This document shows positions 23,190 through 29,604 of a DNA stretch of 29,604 nucleotides, piece after piece. Source of the DNA: an uncultured Collinsella sp. GTDB lineage: Bacteria; Actinomycetota; Coriobacteriia; Coriobacteriales; Coriobacteriaceae. The position numbers and the translations under genes were made by a program. The DNA is taken from contig CAKURW010000021.1 in NCBI GenBank assembly GCA_934675795.1, forward strand, positions 1 through 29,604. The letters run 5' to 3'. Each line of letters starts with the position of its first letter. The stretch's first letter is position 1. The notes under the pieces are model-generated. The model saw nothing but the letters and a program-made list of their open reading frames with translations, was not told the origin of the DNA and did not search any database.

Positions 23190-24050
23190 ATGACAACTTC
23201 GCCTTTGGCAAACCCCACGGCCACCAGGGAGCTGCTGGAGGAGTTTGGCCTTGCGACCAAGCATCGCCTGGGCCAGAACTTCCTGATCGACAACCATGTA
23301 ATTGAGCGCATTTGCGAGCTTGCCGAGCTTGCAGGCGATGAGCGCGTGCTCGAGGTTGGTCCGGGCGTTGGTACGCTCACGCTTGCGCTGTTGCAGGAGG
23401 CGGCGTGCGTCACGTCGATCGAGGCCGATCCCGAGCTCGAGCCGGTGCTCGATGCTCACGCCGCCGACTACGCCAACTTCCGCTTTATCATGGGCGACGC
23501 GCTTAAGGTGACGCCGGAGCAGATTGAGCAGGCCGCCGGCGGTGAGCCGACGGTATTTGTCGCGAACTTGCCCTATAACGTGGCGGCGACAATCATCCTG
23601 CAGTTCTTCCAGACGATGCCCGCGCTCAAGCGCGCCGTCGTCATGGTGCAAAAGGAGGTTGCCGATCGTATTGCCGCAACGCCGGGCAACAAGACCTATG
23701 GCGGCTACACGACAAAGCTCGGCCTGTATGCGCAGGTTACGGGTCGCTTTGAGGTGCCGCCGCGTTGCTTTATGCCGGCGCCGCACGTGGACTCGGCCGT
23801 CGTGCGTATCGACCGTGTTGACGGCGTGGTGCCCGAAGGACTCGATCGCGAATTTGTGGCCCGCGTGATTGATGCTGCATTTGCTCAGCGTCGCAAGACC
23901 ATCCGCAATTCCATGAGCGCCAACGGTTTTGCCAAGGACGTGCTCGATGCCGCTTTTGAGGTTTGCGGTATCGCACCCACCACGCGCGCCGAGACGCTCG
24001 ATGTTGCCGACTTTGTCCGTCTGGCCCGGGAGCTAATCCATGACGCCTAA
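23190..24050 (+). CDS. rsmA: 16S rRNA dimethyladenosine transferase (KsgA)
   Basis: 286 aa. It dimethylates A1518 and A1519 of 16S rRNA with SAM and also checks small-subunit assembly. Signatures are KHRLGQNFLID, the SAM loop VLEVGPGVGTLTL, the acidic IEADPELEPVL, FIMGDALKV, and the catalytic FVANLPYNVAATII. The C-terminal domain includes FMPAPHVDSAVVRI and QRRKTIRNSM. AAGGAGG precedes ATG 23190. Its end overlaps the next gene by 11 bp, so the two are coupled. Confidence 0.97.
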   Translation: MTTSPLANPTATRELLEEFGLATKHRLGQNFLIDNHVIERICELAELAGDERVLEVGPGVGTLTLALLQEAACVTSIEADPELEPVLDAHAADYANFRFIMGDALKVTPEQIEQAAGGEPTVFVANLPYNVAATIILQFFQTMPALKRAVVMVQKEVADRIAATPGNKTYGGYTTKLGLYAQVTGRFEVPPRCFMPAPHVDSAVVRIDRVDGVVPEGLDREFVARVIDAAFAQRRKTIRNSMSANGFAKDVLDAAFEVCGIAPTTRAETLDVADFVRLARELIHDA

Positions 24051-24957
24051 TGCCGAACGCGTGACGTTTACCAAGAAAAAGAAGACGGTTGCTTGTCCCG
24101 TGCCCTTGGCGCCGCTTGCCGACACGCATGCACATCTGCTTTCGTTTTGGGGCAAGGATGTGCCCGAGACGCTCGTGCGCGCCAAAGCCGCGGGCGTCGA
24201 CCTGTTGGTGACGATGTTCGACCCCATTGCCGACAAGCGCAGCGTGGCGGACTATAGCGACTGGCTGGTGCGCGAGATTCTTCCGATGCAGGATATCCCG
24301 CAGATCAAGTATCTTGCCGGCGTGCATCCGTATGGCGCGCCGGACTATACCGACGACGTTCATGCACAGGTCGTTGCCGCACTTGATGACCCCTTATGCG
24401 CCGGTATTGGCGAAATCGGCCTGGACTATCACATGGACTATGACGACGATATCGCGCCGGCACCCCATAACGTGCAGATTGATTGCATGGCGCGCCAGCT
24501 CGAGCTTGCCGTGCGCCGCAATGTGCCGGTGGAGCTGCACCTGCGTCACGAGGACACGGACCAGGAGCGCACCTCGCACGTGGACGCCTACAACGTGCTT
24601 CGTGAGGTGGGCGTGCCCCAGGCCGGTTGTGTGCTGCACTGCTTTGGCGAGGACCGCGCCACGATGGAGCGCTTTGTGGAGCTGGGCTGCTATATCGCCT
24701 ATGGTGGTGCGGCCACCTTTAAGCGCAACGACGACGTGCGCGAGGCATTTGCGGCAACCCCACTCGATCGAATTTTGTTCGAGACGGATTGCCCGTATAT
24801 GGCTCCGGAGCCCATCCGCGGTCTTGAATGCGAGCCCGCAATGATCTCCATTACGGCAAACGCGCTGGTTAACGACCGTGTCGATCGTACCGGCGAGGAT
24901 GCTGAGGCAATCGCGCAAGCCGCTTGGGAAAATGCCTGCAAACTTTTTCAAAAATAG
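24040..24957 (+). CDS. TatD-family metal-dependent hydrolase
   Basis: 305 aa, TIM-barrel deoxyribonuclease-like family. The metal site is visible: DTHAHL near residue 28, GEIGLDY, ELHLRHE, LHCFGE and ETDCPYMAP. The N-terminal ~22 residues are extra and basic (FTKKKKTV). Typical members are about 260 aa, so this one is slightly long. TatD-family genes are often next to metG and rsmA, as here. DNase activity is inferred from the family and not certain. Confidence 0.9.
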   Translation: MTPNAERVTFTKKKKTVACPVPLAPLADTHAHLLSFWGKDVPETLVRAKAAGVDLLVTMFDPIADKRSVADYSDWLVREILPMQDIPQIKYLAGVHPYGAPDYTDDVHAQVVAALDDPLCAGIGEIGLDYHMDYDDDIAPAPHNVQIDCMARQLELAVRRNVPVELHLRHEDTDQERTSHVDAYNVLREVGVPQAGCVLHCFGEDRATMERFVELGCYIAYGGAATFKRNDDVREAFAATPLDRILFETDCPYMAPEPIRGLECEPAMISITANALVNDRVDRTGEDAEAIAQAAWENACKLFQK

Positions 24958-24960
24958 TTC

Positions 24961-24989
24961 TTGCGTTCGCGGTGGCGCTCCGTTATTCT
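24961..24989 (+). promoter_or_regulatory. tRNA-Leu promoter
   Basis: TTGCGT (24961-24966) and TATTCT (24984-24989) are 17 bases apart, giving an expected start a few bases before the tRNA at 25001. Confidence 0.65.
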
Positions 24990-25000
24990 AATTCCTGCAC

Positions 25001-25087
25001 GCGGGCGTGGCGGAATTGGCAGACGCGTACGGTTCAGGTCCGTATGGGGGCAACCCCATGAAGGTTCAAGTCCTTTCGCCCGCACCA
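25001..25087 (+). tRNA. tRNA-Leu (anticodon CAG)
   Basis: A class II tRNA with CCA encoded (25085-25087). The acceptor GCGGGCG pairs perfectly with CGCCCGC. The anticodon loop is TTCAGGT, so the anticodon is CAG, reading CUG. The variable arm TGGGGGCAACCCCA and the T-loop TTCAAGT are typical of tRNA-Leu. Confidence 0.97.
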
Positions 25088-25133
25088 TTAAATGAAAGAG
25101 CTCCCAGCAATGGGGGCTTTTTTGTTATGGGCC
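25070..25133 (+). repeat. Direct repeat copy 1 (tRNA-Leu 3' end plus terminator)
   Basis: This 64-bp unit starts in the T-loop/T-stem of tRNA-Leu and runs through CCA, the spacer and the terminator. It recurs 189 bp downstream with one mismatch (A at 25090, G at 25279). Confidence 0.92.
25099..25123 (+). terminator. Terminator of tRNA-Leu
   Basis: AGCTCCCA (25099-25106) pairs with TGGGGGCT (25111-25118, one G-U) around GCAA, followed by a run of T. The same terminator is repeated at 25288-25312. Confidence 0.88.
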
Positions 25134-25258
25134 CATCGCGGGGACTTGAACCTGCGAAGGAGCGAGCGTAAAGAAAGCGCGGAGCGTTTTTAGCGAGCTG
25201 GCGAGGACGCCGGCAGGCGGCCGAAGCCGGTGTGGATCCGCGAAGCGGATACGCGGAC
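25134..25258. other. Spacer between the tRNA-Leu 3'-end repeats
   Basis: A GC-rich 125-bp stretch with no gene. GGACTTGAACCT at 25142-25153 is the exact reverse complement of the tRNA T-arm sequence AGGTTCAAGTCC at 25062-25073. ATCCGC-GAA-GCGGAT forms a small hairpin near 25236. It may be what is left of an inserted element. Confidence 0.5.
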
Positions 25259-25322
25259 GTCCTTTCGCCCGCACCATTGAATGAAAGAGCTCCCAGCAAT
25301 GGGGGCTTTTTTGTTATGGGCC
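25259..25322 (+). repeat. Direct repeat copy 2 (tRNA-Leu 3' end plus terminator)
   Basis: The second 64-bp copy includes the last 18 bases of the tRNA (with CCA) and the second terminator. No full tRNA precedes it. It is consistent with an attachment-site-like duplication. Confidence 0.92.
25288..25312 (+). terminator. Second copy of the tRNA-Leu terminator
   Basis: The stem-loop and T-run are identical to those at 25099-25123. Together they give a tandem terminator before the SPFH gene. Confidence 0.85.
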
Positions 25323-25393
25323 TCTTGTTGATGTCACGTTGCTGCTTCGTGCGGGTATCCTAATGCCAACGTGTGCCTATCAGAGGAGAGACC

Positions 25394-26332
25394 ATGCTGT
25401 TGTCCGGTATCATCGCCGCCCTTACCAGCCTTTTGATTCCCATCATCATTCTGTTGCTGCTGCTTCCCAACGCCTGCTATGTCGTTGAACAACAGCATGC
25501 CGTGATCATCGAGCGCCTGGGTAAGTTCAATCGCATCGTCAACGCGGGCTTCCACATGAAGGTACCCGTGATCGACCGCAAGGCCGCCACGGTGAGTCTG
25601 CGCACCATGAAAAACGGTTTTGGCATCGACGTTAAGACCCAGGACAACGTGACCATCGGCCTTGAGGTCTCTGCTCAGTACCACGTGAGCTATGACATGG
25701 GCGCCGGCCCGGCAGATTCGGGTATCTACAAGAGCTACTACATGCTGCAGGAGCCCGTCGACCAGATGCGTGACTTCATCACCGACGCCCTGCGCTCTTC
25801 GATTCCCGTCTACACACTCGATGAGGTCTTTGCCAAGAAGGACGACATCGCCAAGGATGTCAACGCTACCGTTTCCGAGCAGATGGCCGCCTACGGCTTC
25901 ACCCTCGTGTCGACGCTCATCACCAAAATCGCACTGCCGACCGAGGTCGAGAACTCCATGAACGACATCAACGCCGCCCAGCGCAAGCGCGCTGCGGCAC
26001 AGGAGCTCGCTGAGGCCGACCGCATCAAGCGCGTCACCGAGGCGACCGCCGAGGCTGAGGCAATGGAAAAGGCGGGCGAGGGCATCGCCAACCAGCGCAA
26101 GGCCATCGCGCTGGGTATCAAAGATTCGCTCGAGATCATACAGGAGACGGGTGTCGGCAATGACGAGGCCAACCAACTGTTCATGTTTACGCAGTGGTCC
26201 GAGATGATGACGGAGTTCGCTCGCACGGGTAAAACCTCGACGGTCGTGCTGCCGAGCGACTTTTCGCAGTCGGCCTCGATGTTCGAGCAGATGCTGACCG
26301 CCGGCAAAGTTCAAAACGATTCGAAGGAGTAG
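25394..26332 (+). CDS. SPFH/Band 7 membrane protein (stomatin/prohibitin-like)
   Basis: 312 aa. An N-terminal hydrophobic anchor (IIAALTSLLIPIIILLLLLP, about residues 6-25) is followed by the SPFH domain: VVEQQHAVIIERLGKFNRIVNAGFHMKVPVIDR, SLRTMKNGF, and later RDFITDALRSSIP. A coiled-coil region follows (about 195-245: AAQRKRAAAQELAEADRIKRVTEATAEAEA). Members organise membrane microdomains and often act with membrane proteases. No NfeD or FtsH-like partner is next to it. ATG 25394 has AGAGGAGA six bases upstream; a reading from 25373 has no RBS. It ends six bases before rlmH. Confidence 0.92.
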   Translation: MLLSGIIAALTSLLIPIIILLLLLPNACYVVEQQHAVIIERLGKFNRIVNAGFHMKVPVIDRKAATVSLRTMKNGFGIDVKTQDNVTIGLEVSAQYHVSYDMGAGPADSGIYKSYYMLQEPVDQMRDFITDALRSSIPVYTLDEVFAKKDDIAKDVNATVSEQMAAYGFTLVSTLITKIALPTEVENSMNDINAAQRKRAAAQELAEADRIKRVTEATAEAEAMEKAGEGIANQRKAIALGIKDSLEIIQETGVGNDEANQLFMFTQWSEMMTEFARTGKTSTVVLPSDFSQSASMFEQMLTAGKVQNDSKE

Positions 26333-26338
26333 ACGCGC

Positions 26339-26809
26339 GTGAAATACACCGTCGTTTGCGTCGGTAAGCTCAAGGAGCGCTTTTGGAAGGACGCGTGCGC
26401 TGAGTACGCCAAGCGCCTAGGTGCCTATGCCAAGGTTGATATCCGCGAGGTGGCCGATATCGACCCGGCTAAGGCGGGCGGCGTGGATGCCGCGCGCGAC
26501 AAGGAGGGGGCGGCGATTCTTGCTGCCTTGCCGTCTCGAGCGCATGTGATCCTGCTGGCCATTGAGGGCAAAGAGCGCTCGAGCGAGGAGTTTTCGGCGC
26601 GGCTCGATGATCTTATGCTGCGTGGTAACAGCGACATCGCCTTTGTGATTGGCGGATCGGACGGCGTGAGCGATGACGTGCGCGCCCGCGCCGACGAGAT
26701 GCTCAGCTTTGGACGCATTACCTTGCCGCATAACCTGGCGCGCGTGGTGCTGCTGGAGCAAATCTACCGCGCCTGCAAGATCAGCCGAGGCGAGCCGTAT
26801 CACAAATAG
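26339..26809 (+). CDS. rlmH: 23S rRNA pseudouridine-1915 N3-methyltransferase
   Basis: 156 aa, a SPOUT-class methyltransferase that acts on the 70S ribosome at m3-pseudouridine 1915. Family signatures are VCVGKLKERFWKDACAEYAKRL at the start, ILLAIEGKERSSEEFSARL, the SAM-binding knot AFVIGGSDGVSDDVR, and LARVVLLEQIYRACKISRGEPYHK at the end. The length is normal. It starts at GTG 26339; AAGGAG at 26324-26329 serves as the SD, and the gene lies six bases after the SPFH gene, suggesting one operon. Confidence 0.97.
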   Translation: MKYTVVCVGKLKERFWKDACAEYAKRLGAYAKVDIREVADIDPAKAGGVDAARDKEGAAILAALPSRAHVILLAIEGKERSSEEFSARLDDLMLRGNSDIAFVIGGSDGVSDDVRARADEMLSFGRITLPHNLARVVLLEQIYRACKISRGEPYHK

Positions 26810-26882
26810 GTCGGCAATACGAAACAATGGCGTGGGACAATACCTTTCGTTTTGAGGAATGTGTCTGAAAGGACTATGAGAT

Positions 26883-27653
26883 ATGAAGATTGGATTTGTC
26901 GGTTTTGGCAATATGGCGAGCGCTATGGCCGATGGCTGGATCGCTGCCGGTGTAGCTGCGAGCGACATGTGCGCCTGCGCGGGTCGCTACGACGCACTGG
27001 TTGAGCGCTGCGAGGCGCGCGGCATGGTCGCCTGCCACGATGCCGCCGAGGTTGTCGCCGCATCCGATATCGTGGTCGCTGCGGTCAAACCGTACATGAT
27101 CGAGAAGGTATTCGTCCCGCTCAAGGATGCTCTTGCCAAAAAGGTCGTTCTGTCGGTTGCCTGGACCTGGGACAGTGCCAAGTGGGAGCAGGTCCTGCCG
27201 GGCGTCGCGCATATCTCGACGGTGCCCAACACGCCGGTTTCGGTGGGCGAGGGCGTCATCGCTTGCGAGAAGGCTTCCACGCTTAGTGATGAGCAGAGCG
27301 CAGTGGTGCTTGATCTGCTTGGCAAGCTCGGTGCGGTGGTCGAGCTCGATACGAGCCTGCTGTTCGTGGGCGGCACGGTGGGTGGTTGCGCTCCGGCATT
27401 TGTCGCTATGGCAATCGAGGCCCTGGGCGATGCAGCGGTCAAGCACGGTATCCCGCGTGCTGATGCCTATCGCATTGTGAGCCAGATGGTGCTGGGTACG
27501 GCAAAGCTGCAGCTCGCAACCGGTCAGCATCCCGCAGCGATGAAGGATGCCGTGTGCTCGCCCGGCGGTGCCACCATCAAGGGCGTCGTCGCGCTCGAGG
27601 ACGCCGGCATGCGCAGCGCCCTGGTCAAGGCAATCGACGCAACCCTCCAGTAA
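26883..27653 (+). CDS. proC: Pyrroline-5-carboxylate reductase
   Basis: 256 aa. It reduces pyrroline-5-carboxylate to proline with NAD(P)H, the last step of proline synthesis. The N-terminal Rossmann fold has IGFVGFGNMASAMADGW, then VVAAVKPYMIEKV. The catalytic half has STVPNTPVSVGEG, GGTVGGCAPAFV and the C-terminal CSPGGATIKGVVALEDAGMRSAL, the family's conserved motif. It starts at ATG 26883 with AAAGGA about ten bases upstream; an ATG at 26876 is out of frame. Confidence 0.94.
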   Translation: MKIGFVGFGNMASAMADGWIAAGVAASDMCACAGRYDALVERCEARGMVACHDAAEVVAASDIVVAAVKPYMIEKVFVPLKDALAKKVVLSVAWTWDSAKWEQVLPGVAHISTVPNTPVSVGEGVIACEKASTLSDEQSAVVLDLLGKLGAVVELDTSLLFVGGTVGGCAPAFVAMAIEALGDAAVKHGIPRADAYRIVSQMVLGTAKLQLATGQHPAAMKDAVCSPGGATIKGVVALEDAGMRSALVKAIDATLQ

Positions 27654-27665
27654 AACCTGCTATTT

Positions 27666-27800
27666 AGGGACAGGTTTATGTTGGCAGGTTTTTCCTGCGG
27701 TTTTGTCCTTTTAGCGAAAAGTGCCCCGCAACTGGTTCAATTCCAGTTGCGGGGCACTTGCGTTTGCCCAGATAAAACCGACCAAAATAAACCTGTCCCT
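27666..27800. repeat. 135-bp REP/MITE-like hairpin element
   Basis: The outer 14-bp ends are inverted (AGGGACAGGTTTAT at 27666-27679 and its complement at 27787-27800). A perfect 17-bp stem, AAGTGCCCCGCAACTGG (27719-27735 with 27743-27759, loop TTCAATT), sits in the middle. CGGTTTT at 27698-27704 pairs with AAAACCG at 27774-27780 on the same centre. No gene lies inside. It fills the gap between proC and the small membrane-protein gene and could also act as a transcription terminator for both. Confidence 0.75.
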
Positions 27801-27810
27801 TTTTGGCGGG

Positions 27811-27984
27811 TTAGTCCCAGAAGCTGTCTTCTTCGTCCTCGGACTTGGGGCCGCGGTCGACATACATCTTATGGGTGCGCTTTTCCATTACAAAGGCAAT
27901 AATCGCAAACAGCAGGATGCCGCCGGCGAAAAGGATGGCAAAACCGGTGCGGGTGCCAAACAAAAAGGAAAAAACTGCGTCCAT
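27811..27984 (-). CDS. Small membrane protein (57 aa)
   Basis: A short gene of 58 codons including the stop. It reads MDAVFSFLFGTRTGFAILF and has one membrane helix (about residues 13-32), then a basic stretch EKRTHKMYV and an acidic tail SEDEEDSFWD. AAGAAGG lies a few bases before the ATG, and the codon usage looks coding. I do not recognise a characterised function; such small proteins are common in Coriobacteriia (possibly the DUF6724 group, from memory and not checked). It is divergent from serS and shares its upstream region. Confidence 0.75.
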   Translation of the reverse strand: MDAVFSFLFGTRTGFAILFAGGILLFAIIAFVMEKRTHKMYVDRGPKSEDEEDSFWD

Positions 27985-28027
27985 TGGGTGCCTTCTTGCG
28001 TAGTTGAGTTGGGTCGTAAACGCTCAT

Positions 28028-28066
28028 AAGTATATACTTGCCCATACATGTACAAGGTTGCAACCT
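28028..28066. promoter_or_regulatory. Shared divergent promoter region with two palindromes
   Basis: AAGTATATACTT (28028-28039) and AGGTTGCAACCT (28055-28066) are perfect 12-bp palindromes in the 111-bp gap between serS and the small membrane-protein gene. They may be regulator sites or -10-like elements for both directions (TATACT appears on both strands). No exact start sites can be named. Confidence 0.45.
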
Positions 28067-28095
28067 AAATGGAATGTATATCGCCGGAGGATCTA

Positions 28096-29379
28096 ATGCT
28101 TGATATCAAGTTTGTTCGCGAGAACCCCGATGCCATCGATGTCGCCATGGCTAACCGCCAGACGTCTTGGGATCGCGAGAAGTTCTTTGAGCTCGACGAC
28201 GAGCGTCGTGCCGTCATCACCGAGGTCGAGGAGCTCCAGGCTACGCGCAATGCCGAGTCCAAGAAGATCGGCGCCCTGATGAAGGAGGGCAAGAAGGACG
28301 AGGCCGAGGCCGCCAAGGAGGCCGTGCGCGCCGTCAACGAGAAGATTGACGGTCTGGCCGAGCGCCGTACTGCTCTCGAGCAGGAGCAGTACGACTTCAT
28401 GGCTCACCTGCCCAACATTCCTTGCGAGGCCACGCCGTACGGCAAAGACGAGGACGAGAACGTTGAGCGCCGTCGTTGGGGCACCCCGCGCGAGTTCGAC
28501 TTCGACTTTAAGCCGCACTGGGATCTGGGCACCGATCTGGACATCCTCGACTTCGAGCGCGGCAACAAGCTCTCCGGCAGCCGTTTCACCGTTCTCGGTG
28601 GCGCCGGCGCCCGCCTGGAGCGTGCCCTCATCAACTTCTTCCTCGATACGCACACCAGCCGTGGTTTTAAGGAGTGGTGGCCGCCCATCGTCGTCAAGCG
28701 TCAGACCATGTTTGGCACGGGTCAGCTGCCCAAGTTCGAGGACGACGCCTATCACGTCTCGGGTGACAACTTCCTGATCCCCACCGCCGAGGTCGTGCTC
28801 ACCAACCTGCACGCCGGCGAGGTCCTCGATGCCGACACCCTGCCGCGCCGCTACACCGCCTTCACCCCCTGCTTCCGCGAGGAGGCCGGTTCCGCCGGTC
28901 GCGACACCCGCGGCATCATCCGTCAGCACGAGTTCGACAAGGTCGAGATGGTCAAGTTCGCTAAGCCGGAGGAGTCTGACGAGGAGCTCGAGAGCATGAC
29001 CGCCGAGGCCGAGTACCTGCTGCAGCAGCTGGGCCTTCCGTATCGCGTGATTAGCCTGTGCACCGGCGACTTGGGCTTCTCTGCCCGTCAGACCTACGAC
29101 ATCGAGGTCTGGCTGCCGAGCTACAACGCCTACAAGGAGATCAGCTCCTGCTCCAACTGCGGTGACTTCCAGGCCCGTCGCGCCAACATCAAGTATCGCG
29201 ACCCCGAGAACTTCAAGGGTTCGCGCTACCTGCACACCCTTAACGGTTCCGGCCTGCCGGCTGGCCGCACCATGGCTGCCATTCTGGAGAACTACCAGAA
29301 CGCCGACGGCACCATCACGATCCCCGAGGTCCTGCGTCCCTACATGGGCGGCCTCGAGAAGATCGAGCCGGTCGCGTAA
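28096..29379 (+). CDS. serS: Serine-tRNA ligase
   Basis: 427 aa, class II synthetase that charges tRNA-Ser. The N-terminal coiled-coil arm (about residues 30-100) binds the long variable arm of tRNA-Ser. Class II motifs are visible: motif 2 [20 protein letters not shown] followed by [13 protein letters not shown], and motif 3 [20 protein letters not shown]. The region [19 protein letters not shown] is typical of bacterial SerRS. ATG 28096 has GGAGG five to six bases upstream and gives the standard [10 protein letters not shown] start; the upstream ATG 28069 lacks an RBS. There is no T-box leader. Confidence 0.98.
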   Translation: MLDIKFVRENPDAIDVAMANRQTSWDREKFFELDDERRAVITEVEELQATRNAESKKIGALMKEGKKDEAEAAKEAVRAVNEKIDGLAERRTALEQEQYDFMAHLPNIPCEATPYGKDEDENVERRRWGTPREFDFDFKPHWDLGTDLDILDFERGNKLSGSRFTVLGGAGARLERALINFFLDTHTSRGFKEWWPPIVVKRQTMFGTGQLPKFEDDAYHVSGDNFLIPTAEVVLTNLHAGEVLDADTLPRRYTAFTPCFREEAGSAGRDTRGIIRQHEFDKVEMVKFAKPEESDEELESMTAEAEYLLQQLGLPYRVISLCTGDLGFSARQTYDIEVWLPSYNAYKEISSCSNCGDFQARRANIKYRDPENFKGSRYLHTLNGSGLPAGRTMAAILENYQNADGTITIPEVLRPYMGGLEKIEPVA

Positions 29380-29402
29380 CTTGGCTGCATAGGCGATATG
29401 CA

Positions 29403-29431
29403 AGGGCGCTCCTTCGGGGGCGCCCTATTTC
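29403..29431 (+). terminator. Terminator of serS
   Basis: AGGGCGCTCC (29403-29412) pairs with GGGGCGCCCT (29417-29426, one G-U) around a TTCG tetraloop, followed by ATTTC. It lies 24 bp after the serS stop. The U-tract is short. Confidence 0.75.
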
Positions 29432-29479
29432 GTGCGCAGGTCCATACCATGCCGTGCGGACAGCTCAATAGAAAATACA

Positions 29480-29519
29480 CGAACAACTGTTCTGTATACA
29501 GTCATCTACCTGCTATGCT
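29480..29519 (+). promoter_or_regulatory. Promoter overlapping a LexA-like (SOS) box
   Basis: CGAACAACTGTTCT (29480-29493) fits the Gram-positive LexA pattern GAAC-N4-GTTC exactly in its core. It overlaps a possible -35 (TTCTGT, 29490-29495), followed 18 bases later by TATGCT (29514-29519) as -10. CTGTATACAG (29492-29501) is a second palindrome. This suggests that the truncated last gene is under DNA-damage control. Confidence 0.5.
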
Positions 29520-29552
29520 TTTACTAGATAAGAGCGAGAGAAAGGGGACGCG

Positions 29553-29604
29553 ATGGAGCTGTTTGATGATCGGGTGGTTTTGTTTGAGAGCGACGAGGGC
29601 GGGG
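29553..29604 (+). CDS. Start of an unidentified gene (truncated by the window)
   Basis: ATG 29553, preceded by AAAGGGGA eight bases upstream, opens a reading frame MELFDDRVVLFESDEGG that runs to the window end. Only 17 codons are visible, so the product cannot be identified. The SOS-like box in its promoter suggests a DNA-repair or stress role, which is inference only. Confidence 0.5.
   Translation, partial: MELFDDRVVLFESDEGG

Noticed and set aside
25066..25299. 77-codon minus-strand frame over the tRNA-Leu repeats
   Set aside because: It is made of the RNA-derived direct repeat; the repeated peptide LGALSFNGAGERT merely reflects the duplication.
27666..27800. CRISPR-like repeat near proC
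   Set aside because: There is only one inverted pair and no spaced direct repeats, so it is a hairpin element and not a CRISPR array.
28067..28095. T-box leader for serS
   Set aside because: The leader is too short and has no T-box sequence or terminator before serS.
28093..29403. 436-codon minus-strand frame over serS
   Set aside because: It is a shadow of serS with no RBS and no family motif.

Overview
The window looks like a chromosomal segment of a high-GC, monoderm actinobacterium of the class Coriobacteriia, most likely Collinsella or a close relative. This is inferred from gene content, codon usage and protein style, not from a database match. About 20 protein genes are housekeeping or transport genes. 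They surround one large accessory block, a Tad/Flp pilus operon. Coding density is high, most genes have clear Shine-Dalgarno sequences, and many operon junctions use ATGA, GTGA or TAATG overlaps.

Layout. 1-2500: a 38-bp perfect palindrome, a zinc-dependent phospholipase C-like gene, then a convergent AbiEi/DUF559-like nuclease gene whose upstream region carries a ~130-bp inverted-repeat element. 2430-4035 (minus): pyruvate kinase with its own terminator and promoter. 4258-7200: a SERCA-type Ca2+ P-type ATPase behind a structured leader that can hide its ribosome binding site, followed by a ~95-bp imperfect palindrome. 7250-8571: the ribosome-assembly GTPase RsgA between two terminators.

8600-18362: the tad operon, in the order cpaB, tadZ, tadA (cpaF), tadB, tadC, flp, an unknown membrane-anchored protein, a second small pilin-like gene, tadE, a 717-aa TadG-like protein, a tadE/F-like gene and a DUF192 gene. 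TadA powers assembly on the TadB/TadC membrane platform, TadZ is expected to position it, and Flp plus the minor pilins form the fibre. All four pilin-type proteins share one processing motif (Ala|Gln with Glu at +5). Neither a secretin nor a prepilin peptidase is encoded here. The missing secretin fits a single-membrane cell; the peptidase must lie elsewhere.

18380-19210: a two-gene toxin-antitoxin-like module with a palindromic operator, then tRNA-Phe with an acceptor-stem mismatch. 19460-24957: a GH5_9-like protein that lacks the expected acid/base glutamate, rsmI, metG, rsmA and a TatD-family hydrolase, a common translation and RNA-modification cluster. 25001-25322: tRNA-Leu(CAG) whose 3' end and terminator are duplicated 189 bp downstream. 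25394-27653: an SPFH protein, rlmH and proC. 27666-27984: a REP/MITE-like hairpin element and a 57-aa membrane-protein gene on the minus strand. 28096-29431: serS and its terminator. The window ends in the first codons of another gene behind a LexA-like SOS box.

The most interesting signals are the kissing-loop leader of the Ca2+ ATPase, the GH5_9-like protein with a lost acid/base residue, the Gram-positive Tad operon with its Cys-rich TadG-like protein and unknown subunits, the tRNA-Leu end duplication, and the two hairpin elements at 2133-2262 and 27666-27800.
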